Assembly (NCBI GenBank): GCA_049999805.1
Contig: JBNGIO010006371.1
Coordinates: forward strand, 407,049-471,048
DNA from: Folioceros fuciformis
Taxonomy: Eukaryota > Anthocerotophyta > Anthocerotopsida > Anthocerotales
DNA: 64,000 bases
Reading direction: 5' to 3'
Shown here: piece by piece, positions 45,361 to 57,059 of the stretch
Numbering within the stretch: position 1 is the first letter of the stretch
Layout: the number at the start of each line of letters is the position of its first letter
The notes under the pieces: generated by a model
The model's input: the letters and a program-made list of their open reading frames with translations, nothing else
Databases searched by the model: none
What the model was told of the DNA's origin: nothing
Made by a program: the position numbers and the translations under genes

Positions 45361-47850
45361 GTAGAGTTGAGTGCCTGCCCGGTGCCTGATGTTAGTTGCG
45401 GCATTTGGCGAAGCTCAAGCTTGGTGCCGGGAGGTGGAGGCCAGGGGGGTTTGTAATTATCTGTCTCGGCTCTCGTCTTTGATTCTCTCCCGCGGGCTGG
45501 TTCAGCCGATGTCACGGTAGAGGTTGATTTGAGAGCGGGATCGTGCTCTAGTACTAGCTGGTGGAGCCGGGGCTGCGGCTGAACCGTAGTTTGTTTGAGG
45601 TAGTAGGAAGAAGAACCGGAGTTTCCTGCTGTCAACAATCAGACACGTAGATTGCCTCAGGGGAAGTCTTGTAATACGAGACGCGGATGCGAGGAGGCGC
45701 ACTTTTGCACCTGAGAAGCATAGACACCTCCAAGTTGGCTGTCGTGTCTGCACATAGCTAGTTTCTCCGGATAGTTCGATTGGAAGGGGGATGGTATAGT
45801 ACTCTAGGGACCAGAGGACTTACAGTTATGTGGTTCCTTTGAGGTAATAGGAAGAAGAGCCTTCTCTACGAGCCAGAAGCATAGCACAACTTTCCTTTCT
45901 GTACATAGAACTGCGTAAGCTATTGCCTGGCGGTAGTACTTGTGGCGGTTACTTCCAGGGCATGACGTCAAAGTCATATTGCAGCGATTCTTTTTGTTTT
46001 GCAGCAGGGCGCAAAACATATAGGCATGACCTTCAATGACCCGGGTGTAAGCTTTTCATCTACTAAACTCTGCCCTTCAAGTCAGGCCTGAAGAAGGGCA
46101 GCAATACCTATGTTCGTGTTAAAGCCCGGCCATACAAAAAGTCCGCACGTTCTGGATAGAACTGTTTGCGACTCGGAGCTTCCGAGTGCCTGTCACAAAC
46201 ATAGGCAGGCGTCCGTTCATGCAGGACTTTGCATGTGTCTCGTTTTCCTCTAGAATCTCTCTTCACGACGGGCCCGAGCTTCAATGCCACAAAGAGCCAC
46301 TTGCGGCACTGGCAAATGCAGGTTCTGACAATGGAATCCATGAGGCTTTGTTCTTTTGTGGATTCGAACCAGCATTCATGTCTGATATGCGTACACAACT
46401 GGAGCCTAGCAGATGAGTTGTGGTTCATGATAAGGCGGTTTCACCCTACACTTCCATCACGAAAAAGCCAGCTCATGAGCTTCATCTCCGACCCATCCCA
46501 GCCCAGACTTCGAGTAGCCTGATCATTCAGCCCATACATACCATTCCAAAGCTCCACCTACTAGCGTTAAAAGAAGTCCAGGTATCTAGTACTACCCGCA
46601 AGTCTCAATTACTTCTGATGCTTGCAACCACTAGACGCTCCCGTACTTTCTTGTGGTAAAGTAGTAGTTGTTGTGAAACCAAAATACCTACCAGCCTCTA
46701 TGACGTCGAAGCACAAGTCTTCCCTGCTTGAATCAAAGGTCTGATGCAGGAATCTAGGTACGGTGATGCCTTCTTCTAGCGAATGATGATCAGCCTGGAG
46801 AACATATTCAAGGCCTTGTGCTCCAGCCAAATGGGACATTCAAATGTCACACGTTTACGGAGATGCCTCAGCACTCCAGTTCTGGGAAGAAGGGCTTGAA
46901 GTTTCCTCCAAATAAATATGTGCAAAGGTCCAGTCACATTGGATTGAACAAGTCTGTCAAACAATATCCGAGATTCTCCAAGCAGCTTGCTGCCGTAGCT
47001 TGCGTACGTTGTCCTTCAAGCGATTGCAGACAAGCAGACCAAGCTCAGCCCTACAAGACGCCAGGATGCCCCTGCCCAGCCCAATCCTTCCGCATAGACT
47101 TGTCTCAAGTGCTGCAATAACAAATCCTCACCACGATTCAGAGAAAAAAGAGACCTGAAGATCGCCTCCTCAAGTGTCGCATCTGGTCTGGCAAGCACTG
47201 CCAGCTAAAAAACGAGAGAAACGTCCTTCTCGACGGCACACTTCGTCATGACCGTATAAAGAAGACATGCGAGAAAATGCAATCTAGTATGTCCGTGCAC
47301 CAACAAGCTGTACAACGCTTTGGACAACATGCCGTAGGAGTCGACGGTTTGGACGGGCGAGAATAATGGTCATTGAAGGTGGACATGTGCCACCATTTGT
47401 CTTGCACAAGTGTTCCAATGCGACCATTCAACTTGGAGAAACAGGGAACGTATCTGCAGCGGGTTAGTTAGTTGACAGAGCATCCCCGTTGAAAGAAGTT
47501 GTTTCTTGCCACGACTTTGCGGCTTCCACCAGTCCAAGTCACCAACGTTGGCCAGTCAACAACTTGTGCTCTAGGTGTGTCACAAACAGGTGGTAAAAAA
47601 GACCTGGTCTTAGTAGTGTGCAGAACCTGCTCGCTGTGTTCACGATCGTTATGTTTCAGGGCATCGGAGAGGATGGCGGACCCCAGGATGGCAGGCCCTG
47701 CACGAAGAAGACCGGGGCACGTTCTTCTGGAACTAGTGGAGGCCGTGAGCGAGGGAAGAGGAGGCCATCTCCGGCGTTGCAGCGTCGCGTCGTATACCAC
47801 GGATTCATTCCCTGTGGCATTCCCATTCGACAGCCCCAATCTAAAGCATA
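45361..47850 (-). other. Mostly intergenic; unidentified minus-strand coding-like stretches at 46.6-47.2 kb
   Basis: The first kilobase is the SAUR 3' region. At 47.2-47.02 kb a minus frame reads ARPDATLEEAIFRSLFSLNR, then LLLQHLRQVYAEGLGWAGAS. At 46.96-46.78 kb another reads LFDRLVQSNVTGPLHIFIWR. At 46.84-46.68 kb a third reads DSSREDLCFDVIEAG before a GTAGGT donor-like site. They look like diverged exons of one unknown gene or pseudogene. No family was recognised and I could not join them. Confidence 0.25.
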
Positions 47851-50800
47851 TCAGTTCAAGGACTCCGCAAACTGGGGTTTAGACAAATCCAAGTTCTGCG
47901 TGACGACGCAAGACATGAACCAGTCCACGGCGAAAACAAAGACTCCCTTTCGAGCCAACTCTAGAGCTTCCACAGTGTGTTCCTCGCTTGCCAGCATGAT
48001 GCATTTCGATAGCTCGTGTAACGCGTGGACTTCTTGGGCTCTTAGCAGCACCTGCATGCCAAAGATGAATGTCACTTGCGTGCAGGCGTCTTGTTTCAAA
48101 GACGACGGGTGGTGAAAGAGGATCTTACCTTGCCGCCAGCTGCTATGATCAGCTGGGAAACAGCATCGAAGTTGAGGCTAGTGCTTGGCGCGGGGTATAC
48201 GGAAAAGCCCTGGAGCAAGGCATTCGGCCGATTTCTTGCTCTCAGAACGGCCTCCTGAAGAGTGGATCCGTATCTCATCGAGAAGGCCGTGTCATGCAAG
48301 ACGTAGGACGTAGGATCTGCAGATAAAGTTGGTGTGACTGCCAAGGACTGTTACTGTTTGCAAGCGCAAACACTGGGAAGGTCAGGCAAGGTCTTACCCA
48401 CAAAATGGTTTTGCCTCGCACTGTCTTTCAGCCAATCTGAGGATACAACCCAAGCTCTGCGCATCAACGACCCGAAGCAGCAAGAAACGTGAGAGATGAG
48501 TACGAAAACGTCTCCAAACGATGACTCACTGTTTTTTTTGTTTATCAGTACTTACCCGGAGCAAAGAGCTGTACAGAAATTAAGGGTTGTCCTCACTTCG
48601 CCGGTCACAATATGGGTGCACTCGATCCCTTTACAGGAAACCTTCCCACCTAAATTCTCCACAAGCTTTTGTGGTGGAAGTGTAAATAATCAGTCCACAA
48701 AGCTTTTCGAGTTTTGCAATGCCAGAAACCAAACTCAGACGAATAAGGACAGCGACATACCTTAGTCAGCTGTTTTCTCCTGGTCTCACTAGCCATATTC
48801 ATGAACATCACAACATGATCCCCTCGTCTGGAAACGTCACCGATGCTTGTTGCGAGCATATCTTCAGTGGCAATCAGCTCGGTGTTCTCCCAGATGCTGT
48901 TCACTGACATCCCATCTTCATTCTGGGGTTTGCTTACAGTCTGAAGGTCCAATCTCTCAACATCCTTCGCGGACGTATTGACTTGTACAGCACTTGGCTC
49001 TGCTTGTGGTGCGTCTTGCTTTCCACCATGATCTGAATGAGCATGGCCATCTTGTGAACTCCCCATTGCCCCAGCAGCAAAGTCATCTGGACTTATGGCT
49101 ATTGAAGAAGTTACTGTGTCACGGGTGGGATCACCTGCCACAGAACCTGGGTTACGTTCTTGAGTAATATGGTCAAGATCAGACCCACCAGCAGGGGGTC
49201 TTCCAAGATCCCACCAATCTGCTGTAATCAATGGACGTGCCTGAGCCATTGACAGGTCCTTTCCCACACCGGGAAAAGCTTCGGAAGGCCCACTCTCAGG
49301 CACACCATCGCTCGTAGTTCCCATGTTGAAACGTGTTACATCTCCATCCATGTCTGGCAAGTGGCTTGAGCATTGTGACTTTTGTCGTACCACTTCCGTA
49401 GGAGCTGGCATGAGGACACACTTTTCTCTACCTGCATCATCTACACGGCGTCGAGGCTTCTTGGCTCTGGTTTGTGTTCTCGTTTCTTCACATACAGATG
49501 TCACACTTGAGATATCCAAATCTCGTACTACTGCATTCGAAGTACCAGTTCTCCTTTTATATTTTTTATCAACTCTTCTTGTTCGCTTGAGGCCAGGCTT
49601 CTCAGGTCCATCAGGCAGATTCTTTCGACATAATTCTGCACAAAATGAACCACAGTTAGATGACACAAGCTGACAGGAACGCACGCATTGCTAAGTCGAG
49701 TGCCAACTCGGACGATGACGTGCGAAACTTACCGGAATCATTGTGTCGCTGACACTCGGCTTCAGACAAGCTTGAAGCAACAGTACATAACGCCGCAAGA
49801 TAGTTATTCCCGCAATTCCCCGACTGTGGCATCAGATTAGTTAGATCTTTGAGGAAAGGGCTTCTCCCAGAAGCATCAGGCTGTGACACTTCCTTTTGCT
49901 TAGCGTTTCTTCGAGTAGCATCCTCGCCGTCTGCGCAAGTCATGCTGCTAGCCACTCTTGCAAGGGCTCCAGCTATGTTCAATGGCAGCAAGTTAGAACT
50001 TCCAGCCTTCCTCGGTACGAGAGACACCTTCCTGGTTTCAGTAGGACCTGACGGGGTAGCTGCAATGGCAGCCTTCGAATCTCCCAGCTCTGGGGTGGCT
50101 ATGGAGAACATAGGGGAACCTCTGATTGCTGTTTGGCAACAAGGAGGAGCCTCTACCAGGGGAGATAATTTGGAACCTAAGGCGTCTGCAGAACGGTGAG
50201 ACAAATTCTTCTCACTTGTAACGCCGCCAAGATGACATATCATGAGTGTAGCACTTCCTGGCAAGCTCATTGCCCTTCGGACGTCAGCCTTCATACGGAA
50301 CTTGTGCGGCCTCCCACGCCCATCAGATTCCGCAATTTTTGCAAAGCCCTGCAGAAATGCATAATGGGTCACCTTTTACGAAATAGAAACCAACACTTTA
50401 GTGCGACAATTAAAAGATTCAACTACCTGTTTAACCCAGAAAGCTTCAGATTCGTCATCTCCCCAACAGAAAGCTGTCAACACGCCAACATTTTCTAGCC
50501 TTTCCAGTAACTCCTTGCACAACGAGGCACCGAAACCCTGGGTCCACATCAGGCCAGACACTTCATATGATGCATTTCAGTGATGCAAATGGCATGTGAG
50601 TTTCATGATGTAGAACAGAAAATTAGAGTTCATGTACCTTTCTCTGTTGACATCGACGCACTGCTGCCAGAGGTATTTCTGCATATTGTGTGTCAGCGGG
50701 TATAATCTGGTAAGTGATAGCTGCGACCACCTGCACACAAGCCCGTTGCACCTGTGAGTGACAACTATGTAGGACAGAAATGACATCAACACTTTGAGGC

Positions 50801-51258
50801 ACGACTTACATCATCTATTACGCCAGTAGTATTGTGCTTGAGAACAAGAGTGCAATACTTCCTGTCAAGAGCGTAGAGTACAGAAGGTCAATGGGAATCA
50901 ACTCAGGTTGGGAAGCCTGACAGATACCAGAAACACTGGATGAAAAACTTTCTCACTCTAGATGACTACAGCAGGCATGACCTGCAAATACATACCCGCT
51001 TGTGATTGTTCTCTCAAGAAACCTAGAATGCTTGCCAGTGTTTGCGGCATAACTCATGGAAGGAAGCTCCTCGTTGTACAATTTTAACACATCCTGAATT
51101 CCAACATGTGGTCAACTGGAGCATAATTTGCTGTTCACGGAGCAGAAAACACGGCCGCACATAAGTTAATGAGAAGCTGATCGCACAACGATTCAAACCT
51201 GCAAAAGCCGCTTTCCTCGTTCATCCTGGCTCCTGGGATTCAGAACCACAGCTGACAT
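47851..51258 (-). CDS. GNAT-like plus BRCT-domain DNA-damage-response protein
   Basis: Eleven exons (51258-51199, 51093-50996, 50861-50810, 50751-50638, 50537-50427, 50348-49733, 49635-48761, 48665-48556, 48456-48398, 48316-48129, 48051-47851) join in frame to 827 residues. The first 165 residues resemble a GNAT acetyltransferase fold: FLERTITSGKYCTLVLK, ADTQYAEIPLAAVRRC, GFGASLCKELLERLENVGVL and FCWGDDESEAFWVKQGF. A long Ser/Pro/Lys-rich middle (about 180-610) carries a basic RAKKPRRR cluster. The C-terminus has tandem BRCT domains (LVENLGGKVSCKGIECTHIV, AWVVSSDWLKDSARQNHFVG, IIAAGGKVLL, VFAVDWFMSCVV). It resembles a plant BRCT family expected to bind phosphoproteins at damaged DNA. Acetyltransferase activity is unproven. 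Confidence 0.88.
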
Positions 51259-52320
51259 CTTACTGCGGACTCTATTGCCTGGTACAAGTCACAACGGGTG
51301 TAACCAATTGGGAATCATGATAGGCCGATGCAAGCTCGTGGCTCACGAAGACTGAAGAGCGAACCTTCACATTTACGACCGGATTCTAACACTCGAGGTG
51401 CGTGACATCCTGTACTCTCTGCAGCTTGGTCACCTGTGCAGTCAAACGAGCAAAAGCTATCAGAATTCGTCCTCCATATCAAACCGGCAAAAATTTCTGT
51501 CGGTGATTCCCACCAGAACATAATGATCTGTCGGTGCACTCTTTCCTCATGTTCCTCCGCGGGACAACCAGGTAAGGAAAGGAACGCAATGCCGGGCAGA
51601 GCGGGTGTCTACGATATCAAAGCGGGCGATCCCACCTTCAGCATCAGGTACTAATGGAATTAAACTATTCCAACATTAAATTGGAAAACCTGCAATGGTA
51701 ACTAGTCCATCATAAGAAAAATGAGTGAGGCATGGATTCTGAAGAGGACGCCAAGTCTTGGGCAGACACCGCGATTGCAAGACAGCTCAAAGAATGGCCA
51801 CAAAAAATAGCGAGTGTCCGAAGAACACTCGTAAATCAAGCGCAATACCACTGGAAATCAAGATTTGCTGCAGCCCCGCTCCAAAGAACGTTTACGCAGA
51901 AGGAAGCCGGCATCAAGGCAGGCACTGAGCTTCCAATCCCCAGCCTTGAATAGCGCGAATTTACCAAGACAGGACTGCGCAGCCGCAGACCTGCTCGCAG
52001 TCCTTTCGAACCTCCTTCCAATTCTTCCAAGGCCGGGCATGGATCGATGATTCAGCACCAAATGCTTGGCGGCAGAGCATCAAGCGTCGCACACTTGCGC
52101 CAGCAACAGGACGAGCGGGAAACGTACTTTTGAATCAAACAACGCGCTTGATTTAACTTCGCGTATAGAATCAAATACGAAACACGGTAGGTGTTAAAAT
52201 AAATACGGGATTCAACAAATAAGGCATTTCATAATGTGAAATTCTGAAGTGACAAAAGACCGTTAGCACGTGCTAAAGGAGTGCCAACAGGAGGCCTAGG
52301 TTGCTGGTGCTCAAGAGGAA
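51259..52320 (+). other. Intergenic with a possible small plus-strand gene
   Basis: A plus-strand ATG at 51591 opens MPGRAGVYDIKAGDPTFSIR before a GTACTA donor-like site. A 73-codon ATG frame at 51732-51953 (MDSEEDAKSWADTAIARQLK and on) reaches a stop. Together they may be a small gene divergent from the BRCT gene, 330 bases away, but the splice phases do not fit directly and a further exon would be needed. Neither part was recognised. Confidence 0.25.
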
Positions 52321-53735
52321 CTATGTGAACTGTTTGAGAAATTCCGCTGCCACCAATCGCCCTCTGGTGTTAACCGAAAGCTTCAGCTCGCTTATCTCTT
52401 TATCGATGTCCTGGCCACATCCACGAAGGATCCCATAGTTAGTGTTAGTCTCCGTTTCTCCAGGTCGCACCTCTAGGGCAGGGAACGAAGATTCTTGACC
52501 CTATAGGAGCTTTCGCAGGCTTATTATTTTCACTTGACGTGACTGCCAACGATACGCGGGATAACTAACCTCCATGAACTGGACAATGAAGTCTATCAAT
52601 TTGTGCTTGTACATCTCTTCGCAGTGGTAGTTTGTGATCAAAAAGCTGATGTCATAACCCTGATAAACAATCAAATACAGCATCAGAATGCGGATATACA
52701 GTGTGGCAAGAAGCGTGGGAGTGAAAGTGGTTACTGATCCAAATAAACCGACCCAGTTCCAAGCGAGGTTGCTGCTGCGTTCACTACCTGAACAGGCTTC
52801 CTCCGGAGAACCTGAAATGACTCGGCTCTCATTGATAAGAAGCGCAAAAACTTCCTAGCAAGGATATTCTCCAACTCGTCCGCCTGCTTGACCTGGACTC
52901 CATGAAACAGCACGAACATACCTCAACACTCCCATTCCTAGCTCCCTCCTTGCACCCACAAGACCAGAGACATAGAAAACCACGTACCTTTATACTTATT
53001 CTCAAAGAGTTGATCGAGGTCTCAATTAAACACTTCTCAGCTTCATTCCTGCATATCAGGACCTACACACCGTCCATAGGGAAATGGAGTCAAGAAGAAA
53101 GAGCATACTGCTCGTTCAGAATTGGAAGGAAGAGTGAAGACTAACGTGTCCTTGTGGACAGCAACATGTCAGGCCAGGAATATACGGGATTGAGGAGCAG
53201 CTCTGGGCTTGTCCTGCAACAACAACAATAAACCAGTGAATTGCAAACGAACCTGCACGCAGAGAGAGCTTCAATTAACAGAGTCTTGCCACAACCACGA
53301 GGCAAAGCTAGCAACTTACTTGAATTCAACTTCCGGCTTGTTGTGCCTCTCAACCTCCTGGCATGGAAAATTCTGTCAAAACACACCAGATGAGTGCGAG
53401 TGAGCCGTCTACCACATATCCTGCAGAAAGATCTCTGCACAAACACGACACATTGACCTAATGCTATGCTCCGCACTGTCAGCATAACCATTTGGAACAC
53501 AGATCAGGAACCCTAACAACGGAACGCAACCTGCAGGCACAGTGCAGCTGTGAGCGTGTTGCGAATACATGTGAGGTAAGGTCTCAATGTGTTCGCCTGA
53601 AGACATCCCACAACACATAGACGGAACCGTTAATCTTACGAAAGACGAAGAAAAACGAAGGAATTGAGAGGCAAAATTCTAAGAAAATCAGGATAACACA
53701 TGCCCGCAGAGCAACTAACAAGCTCACGATACCAT
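52321..53735 (-). CDS. ARPC4: ARPC4, Arp2/3 actin-nucleating complex subunit 4
   Basis: Eight exons (53735-53733, 53596-53531, 53372-53320, 53213-53186, 53062-52988, 52892-52788, 52659-52570, 52410-52321) give 169 residues, the exact family length. Conserved text includes [97 protein letters not shown] and [21 protein letters not shown]4 forms the structural core of Arp2/3 with ARPC2 and anchors the complex on the mother filament for branched actin nucleation downstream of SCAR/WAVE. Exon 1 contributes only the ATG. It was chosen because it sits directly before a GTATCG donor and the next exon begins at residue 2 of the family. All introns are GT-AG. Confidence 0.94.
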
Positions 53736-55250
53736 GAAGATCTCCTGAAGATGAGCAAGCGCAGCGAATGGCGATTTGGCCGAATATCTAGCGACCGGAG
53801 AAAGGGAGGGAGGTGCCTCGAGACGTAGCTTCAGCCGGCTGTTCACGGTGTTTCGTCATTTTGTCTCTTCTGGCATAATCGATGAACCGCTACGAAGCTC
53901 TTGATACTACATACATGTTAATAAAACCTGAAAAGAGCCGCCCGGACGAGGCAACTGCGGGCGTCTTGGACTTGAATAAGACATGGTTCAATACTCAGCA
54001 AGAGACATCCATCCGTCGTGGGCCAGGAAACCGAAGCCAGTCTTGCCCCAGCGCCACCCACTCAGCACTTCACTGTTGTTCAAACAGAAGTATGCACCAT
54101 GAATTGGTACCACTATTATGAATTACACACCGGGGCGGTGTGGATGGGAAATGTGATACGAAAAGCCAAGGAAATTGCTAAGTGCAACCCAAAGCGCTTG
54201 TGTCGGAAATCGAATCCGCATGGACTTTGACAAGGCAATCATCCTAACAAATCAATCTTACTTATGTCGGATGGAAAAACCATCGTATTATAAAGAAAGA
54301 AGTATCTAGAAAGACTGAAATCGGAAACCAGATGATGTGCTTGAAAGAAGATAAACATGACCAACAACATTGTTCACATACTAATTTGATTCTCTTTCAC
54401 GGCTCTGGAAGGAATTGCTAGAGTGTTAGGCCAATGAGAGGCTCAAAAGCGGAGTCCCATAATTGTTGACACCATGTGTGTGGAAAGAGGATCTATGACA
54501 TCAATTCTCAAGTTTGCTATGTAGAAAACAAATGACTATGTGGTTGTTTTGGCTCCTTTACATGTAGCAACTAAGCGGCAAATTGGTCACTTTGTTTAAG
54601 AAAATGTTACATTTGCCTTCTATATGCTATCAATTATTTCAGCCCCTCCGCAAATATGCAATGTGTGGTACACAATGGTTTGAGCTCCTCCAACAATCAG
54701 TTATTTGTGTACCACAATCGTAAATCTACCACTTATCATTGTGTAAGGATTGTTTGCTTGCCGCTTGATTGTGGTGAGGGTGGAGGGAAAGTGTAAAAGG
54801 ATACTGCATTGTCCATTAAATTTTCTATTATGGGAAACTGGCATATATGCATTGAACATGGTTCTAGTGCCTTTCTTGTTACAATGGCAAGGATGTCATG
54901 GCATGGTAAGTAGTCACGTGGTTGGCATGGGAGTGGCATAGTAGAGGCATATTAAAAACCGGGATTTCCGATAGGCGGAGTTAGTCGAAGGCAGCGCTTT
55001 GTTTATAAGAGGGCGCATCGCCAAGCCAACGCAGGTTTGGCTGATGTTCACTGACGGCGGTGGCCAAAACAAAACTCCCAAAGAGTGTGCAGTAGACCGG
55101 TTGAGTCGAGAGAAAAGACAAAGCTTGTTTTCACATCAGCCAAATCCCTTCTTCTAACGGAGAGGCTACACAACGAGCACGAAAGGGGCTTCTGGCGGAA
55201 GTGGAGCCCGCAGGTGTGCAAGCGTAGATAATCAGGAGAGGAGCTGATGG
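53736..55250. other. Intergenic, AT-rich; contains a tRNA-like remnant
   Basis: No protein-like frame was found. Low-complexity AT-rich DNA leads into the retroelement region. The only recognised item is the decayed tRNA-like sequence near 54.2 kb, listed separately. Confidence 0.45.
54187..54246 (-). pseudogene. Decayed tRNA-Gly-like sequence
   Basis: On the minus strand the words GTTAGGATGATTGCCTT and GCGGATTCGATTTCCG align with the D arm to anticodon arm and T arm of the intact tRNA-Gly at 35.6 kb. The acceptor stem, anticodon loop and several stem pairs are lost. It could be an old tRNA pseudogene or the head of a tRNA-derived SINE. Confidence 0.55.
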
Positions 55251-56960
55251 GGAATGCCTTGCAATCATTCAGTGAAAGCTAGACCATTCGAGAGTTGGCA
55301 ATCCTACTGGAAATCAAACCAGAGGAGTTGTGGCAAAGATTGTGGATTGAAGCCATTGACTTGTTGATGTGGTTGGTAGATTGGACACAAGGAGGCAGCA
55401 ACGTGGAGTTCGACAACATGCCATACATCGTGTCCTACCGAGAGAGGGAATGACGGAATGCTGGTGCTTTGATACAGTTGGATCAATGAAAGCACCCTTG
55501 CCCAAGGGAGCGAGGAGCTGGTGACCGCATATCTTTCCGTGCACAAAGGAAGGGGACAATTTGAGTGGAGTCAGAGCCCTGTGAGAACATTAGACTTAGG
55601 AGAAACAAGCCAAATGGAGCAAGAATGATATATTCATTGGGCACCATGGAAGCATGTCACTGGCTAATTTCAAAAAGAAATTTATGCAAGTAGGAGTTCA
55701 CTCCCAAGATGGCTTGATGGAAAATGAGCACCTTCCTAGCGGGAGAAGCACTCATGTGTTACCAAGACTCCAAGGAGAAGATCTTAGTGAATGCACATTT
55801 GCTAGCTAGAGGCAAACGAAGGAGAGAGTTAGTCAAAGGAGATGATGACGAGGTTGGACCATCCAAGTCAACTGACGTCATGACCAGCCTAGTGAATGAA
55901 ATGTTTGGAAGGTTTGTGGAAATGTTTCCTATCTCGTCCATAAAGAAGATATAGAAGATATCCAAATTTCTCATCAAGCCAAATGAGCCATTGCAGTCTA
56001 CATATTTCAGACTACGGCAATAAGTTAAGCATACGAAGGTCAAAACTATAAGAGAGCCTGCGCAAATTTGTGTTGCAACGTTGCCAAGACAGTAGGGAAG
56101 ATTGATTGCCAACTTTCTACACATGCTTAATGGAGCGGACTATGAGCTTGAACAAGCATATGAGATTGCGGAACAGGTCATGAAAGGTGATGCTATGACC
56201 AGTGCGTACTGGGAGGAACACCATGTAGGACAAGCGCACACCAACATGGTTGGGTTACCTAAGACATGAAGCAAGGGAGTGTATTGAGAGCATCACCGTA
56301 GCGGAGTGTAGCGAAAACACACTCCACCGAAGGAAACGATAGCTAGCGGCGAAATAGTTGTGAAAGCGGGAATGAAATGCTCGAGATGCAAAAGAGCAGA
56401 AAAGATAGTCAAATGCGAGCATCAAAGTGGGGGACTGAAGGATAAGGAAATATGTAGGGCATGTGGAAAAACAAGGCATATCAAGGTTATGTGTTGGCAA
56501 GCTCACCCAGAACTCATACCAAAAGGGAATGGGGAGCAAATGGTGAACAAGACACAACCCATAGCAAAGCTATATAGGCAAAGCGCTGTTGAGTGAGGTC
56601 CATAAACTCCAAGAACAATTGGCTATGAGTGTAAGCATGAGTGCACTAGGCAGGATGACCGAGAAGGAGTCTGATGACGAGGGGAATATGTGTGCCCAGA
56701 TAGCCGACAAGGTGACCAAATAGTGGCACAAAAACGAAGACTTTGAAAAGGGAGTGAGAAGAAAGTCGGCAGAACCTTAACCAACAGCCAGCATGCCTAA
56801 ATCTTTCCAGTAGGTGGAGAAAATTGAGTTATGTCCACCCGTGAGAAGAAGAGTGTCGTGCTAAACAGTGTCAGCCTTATTAGTTGGCTAGCAATTGGCA
56901 GGATTGTATGAAAGAGAAAGATTTGGGCACTCGCTTTCCAACTAGCTTACTGGTCATGAA
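55250..56960 (+). mobile_element. Decayed Ty3/gypsy gag region with CCHC zinc knuckle
   Basis: Plus-strand fragments in shifting frames look like a retrotransposon gag: a Lys/Glu-rich helical part near 55.72-55.95 kb and a nucleocapsid part near 56.36-56.6 kb. The latter has an intact CX2CX4HX4C knuckle at 56453-56494 (CRACGKTRHIKVMC). Frameshifts and stops between the pieces show it is dead. The protease and integrase pieces at 61.2-62.2 kb lie on the same strand and may belong to the same element. Confidence 0.65.
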
Positions 56961-57059
56961 CGTGACCATAAGGCAAATTGAAAACCAGGCAAACAAAGTG
57001 GTAGTCCTTGCAAGTCCTGATCCAGCATCACACAAAAGCATCACCATCACCACACAATC

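Noticed and set aside
46368-46385. tRNA-like word GGTTCGAATCC on the minus strand
   Set aside because: It resembles a B box, but the T stem does not pair and no acceptor, D or anticodon arm can be folded around it.
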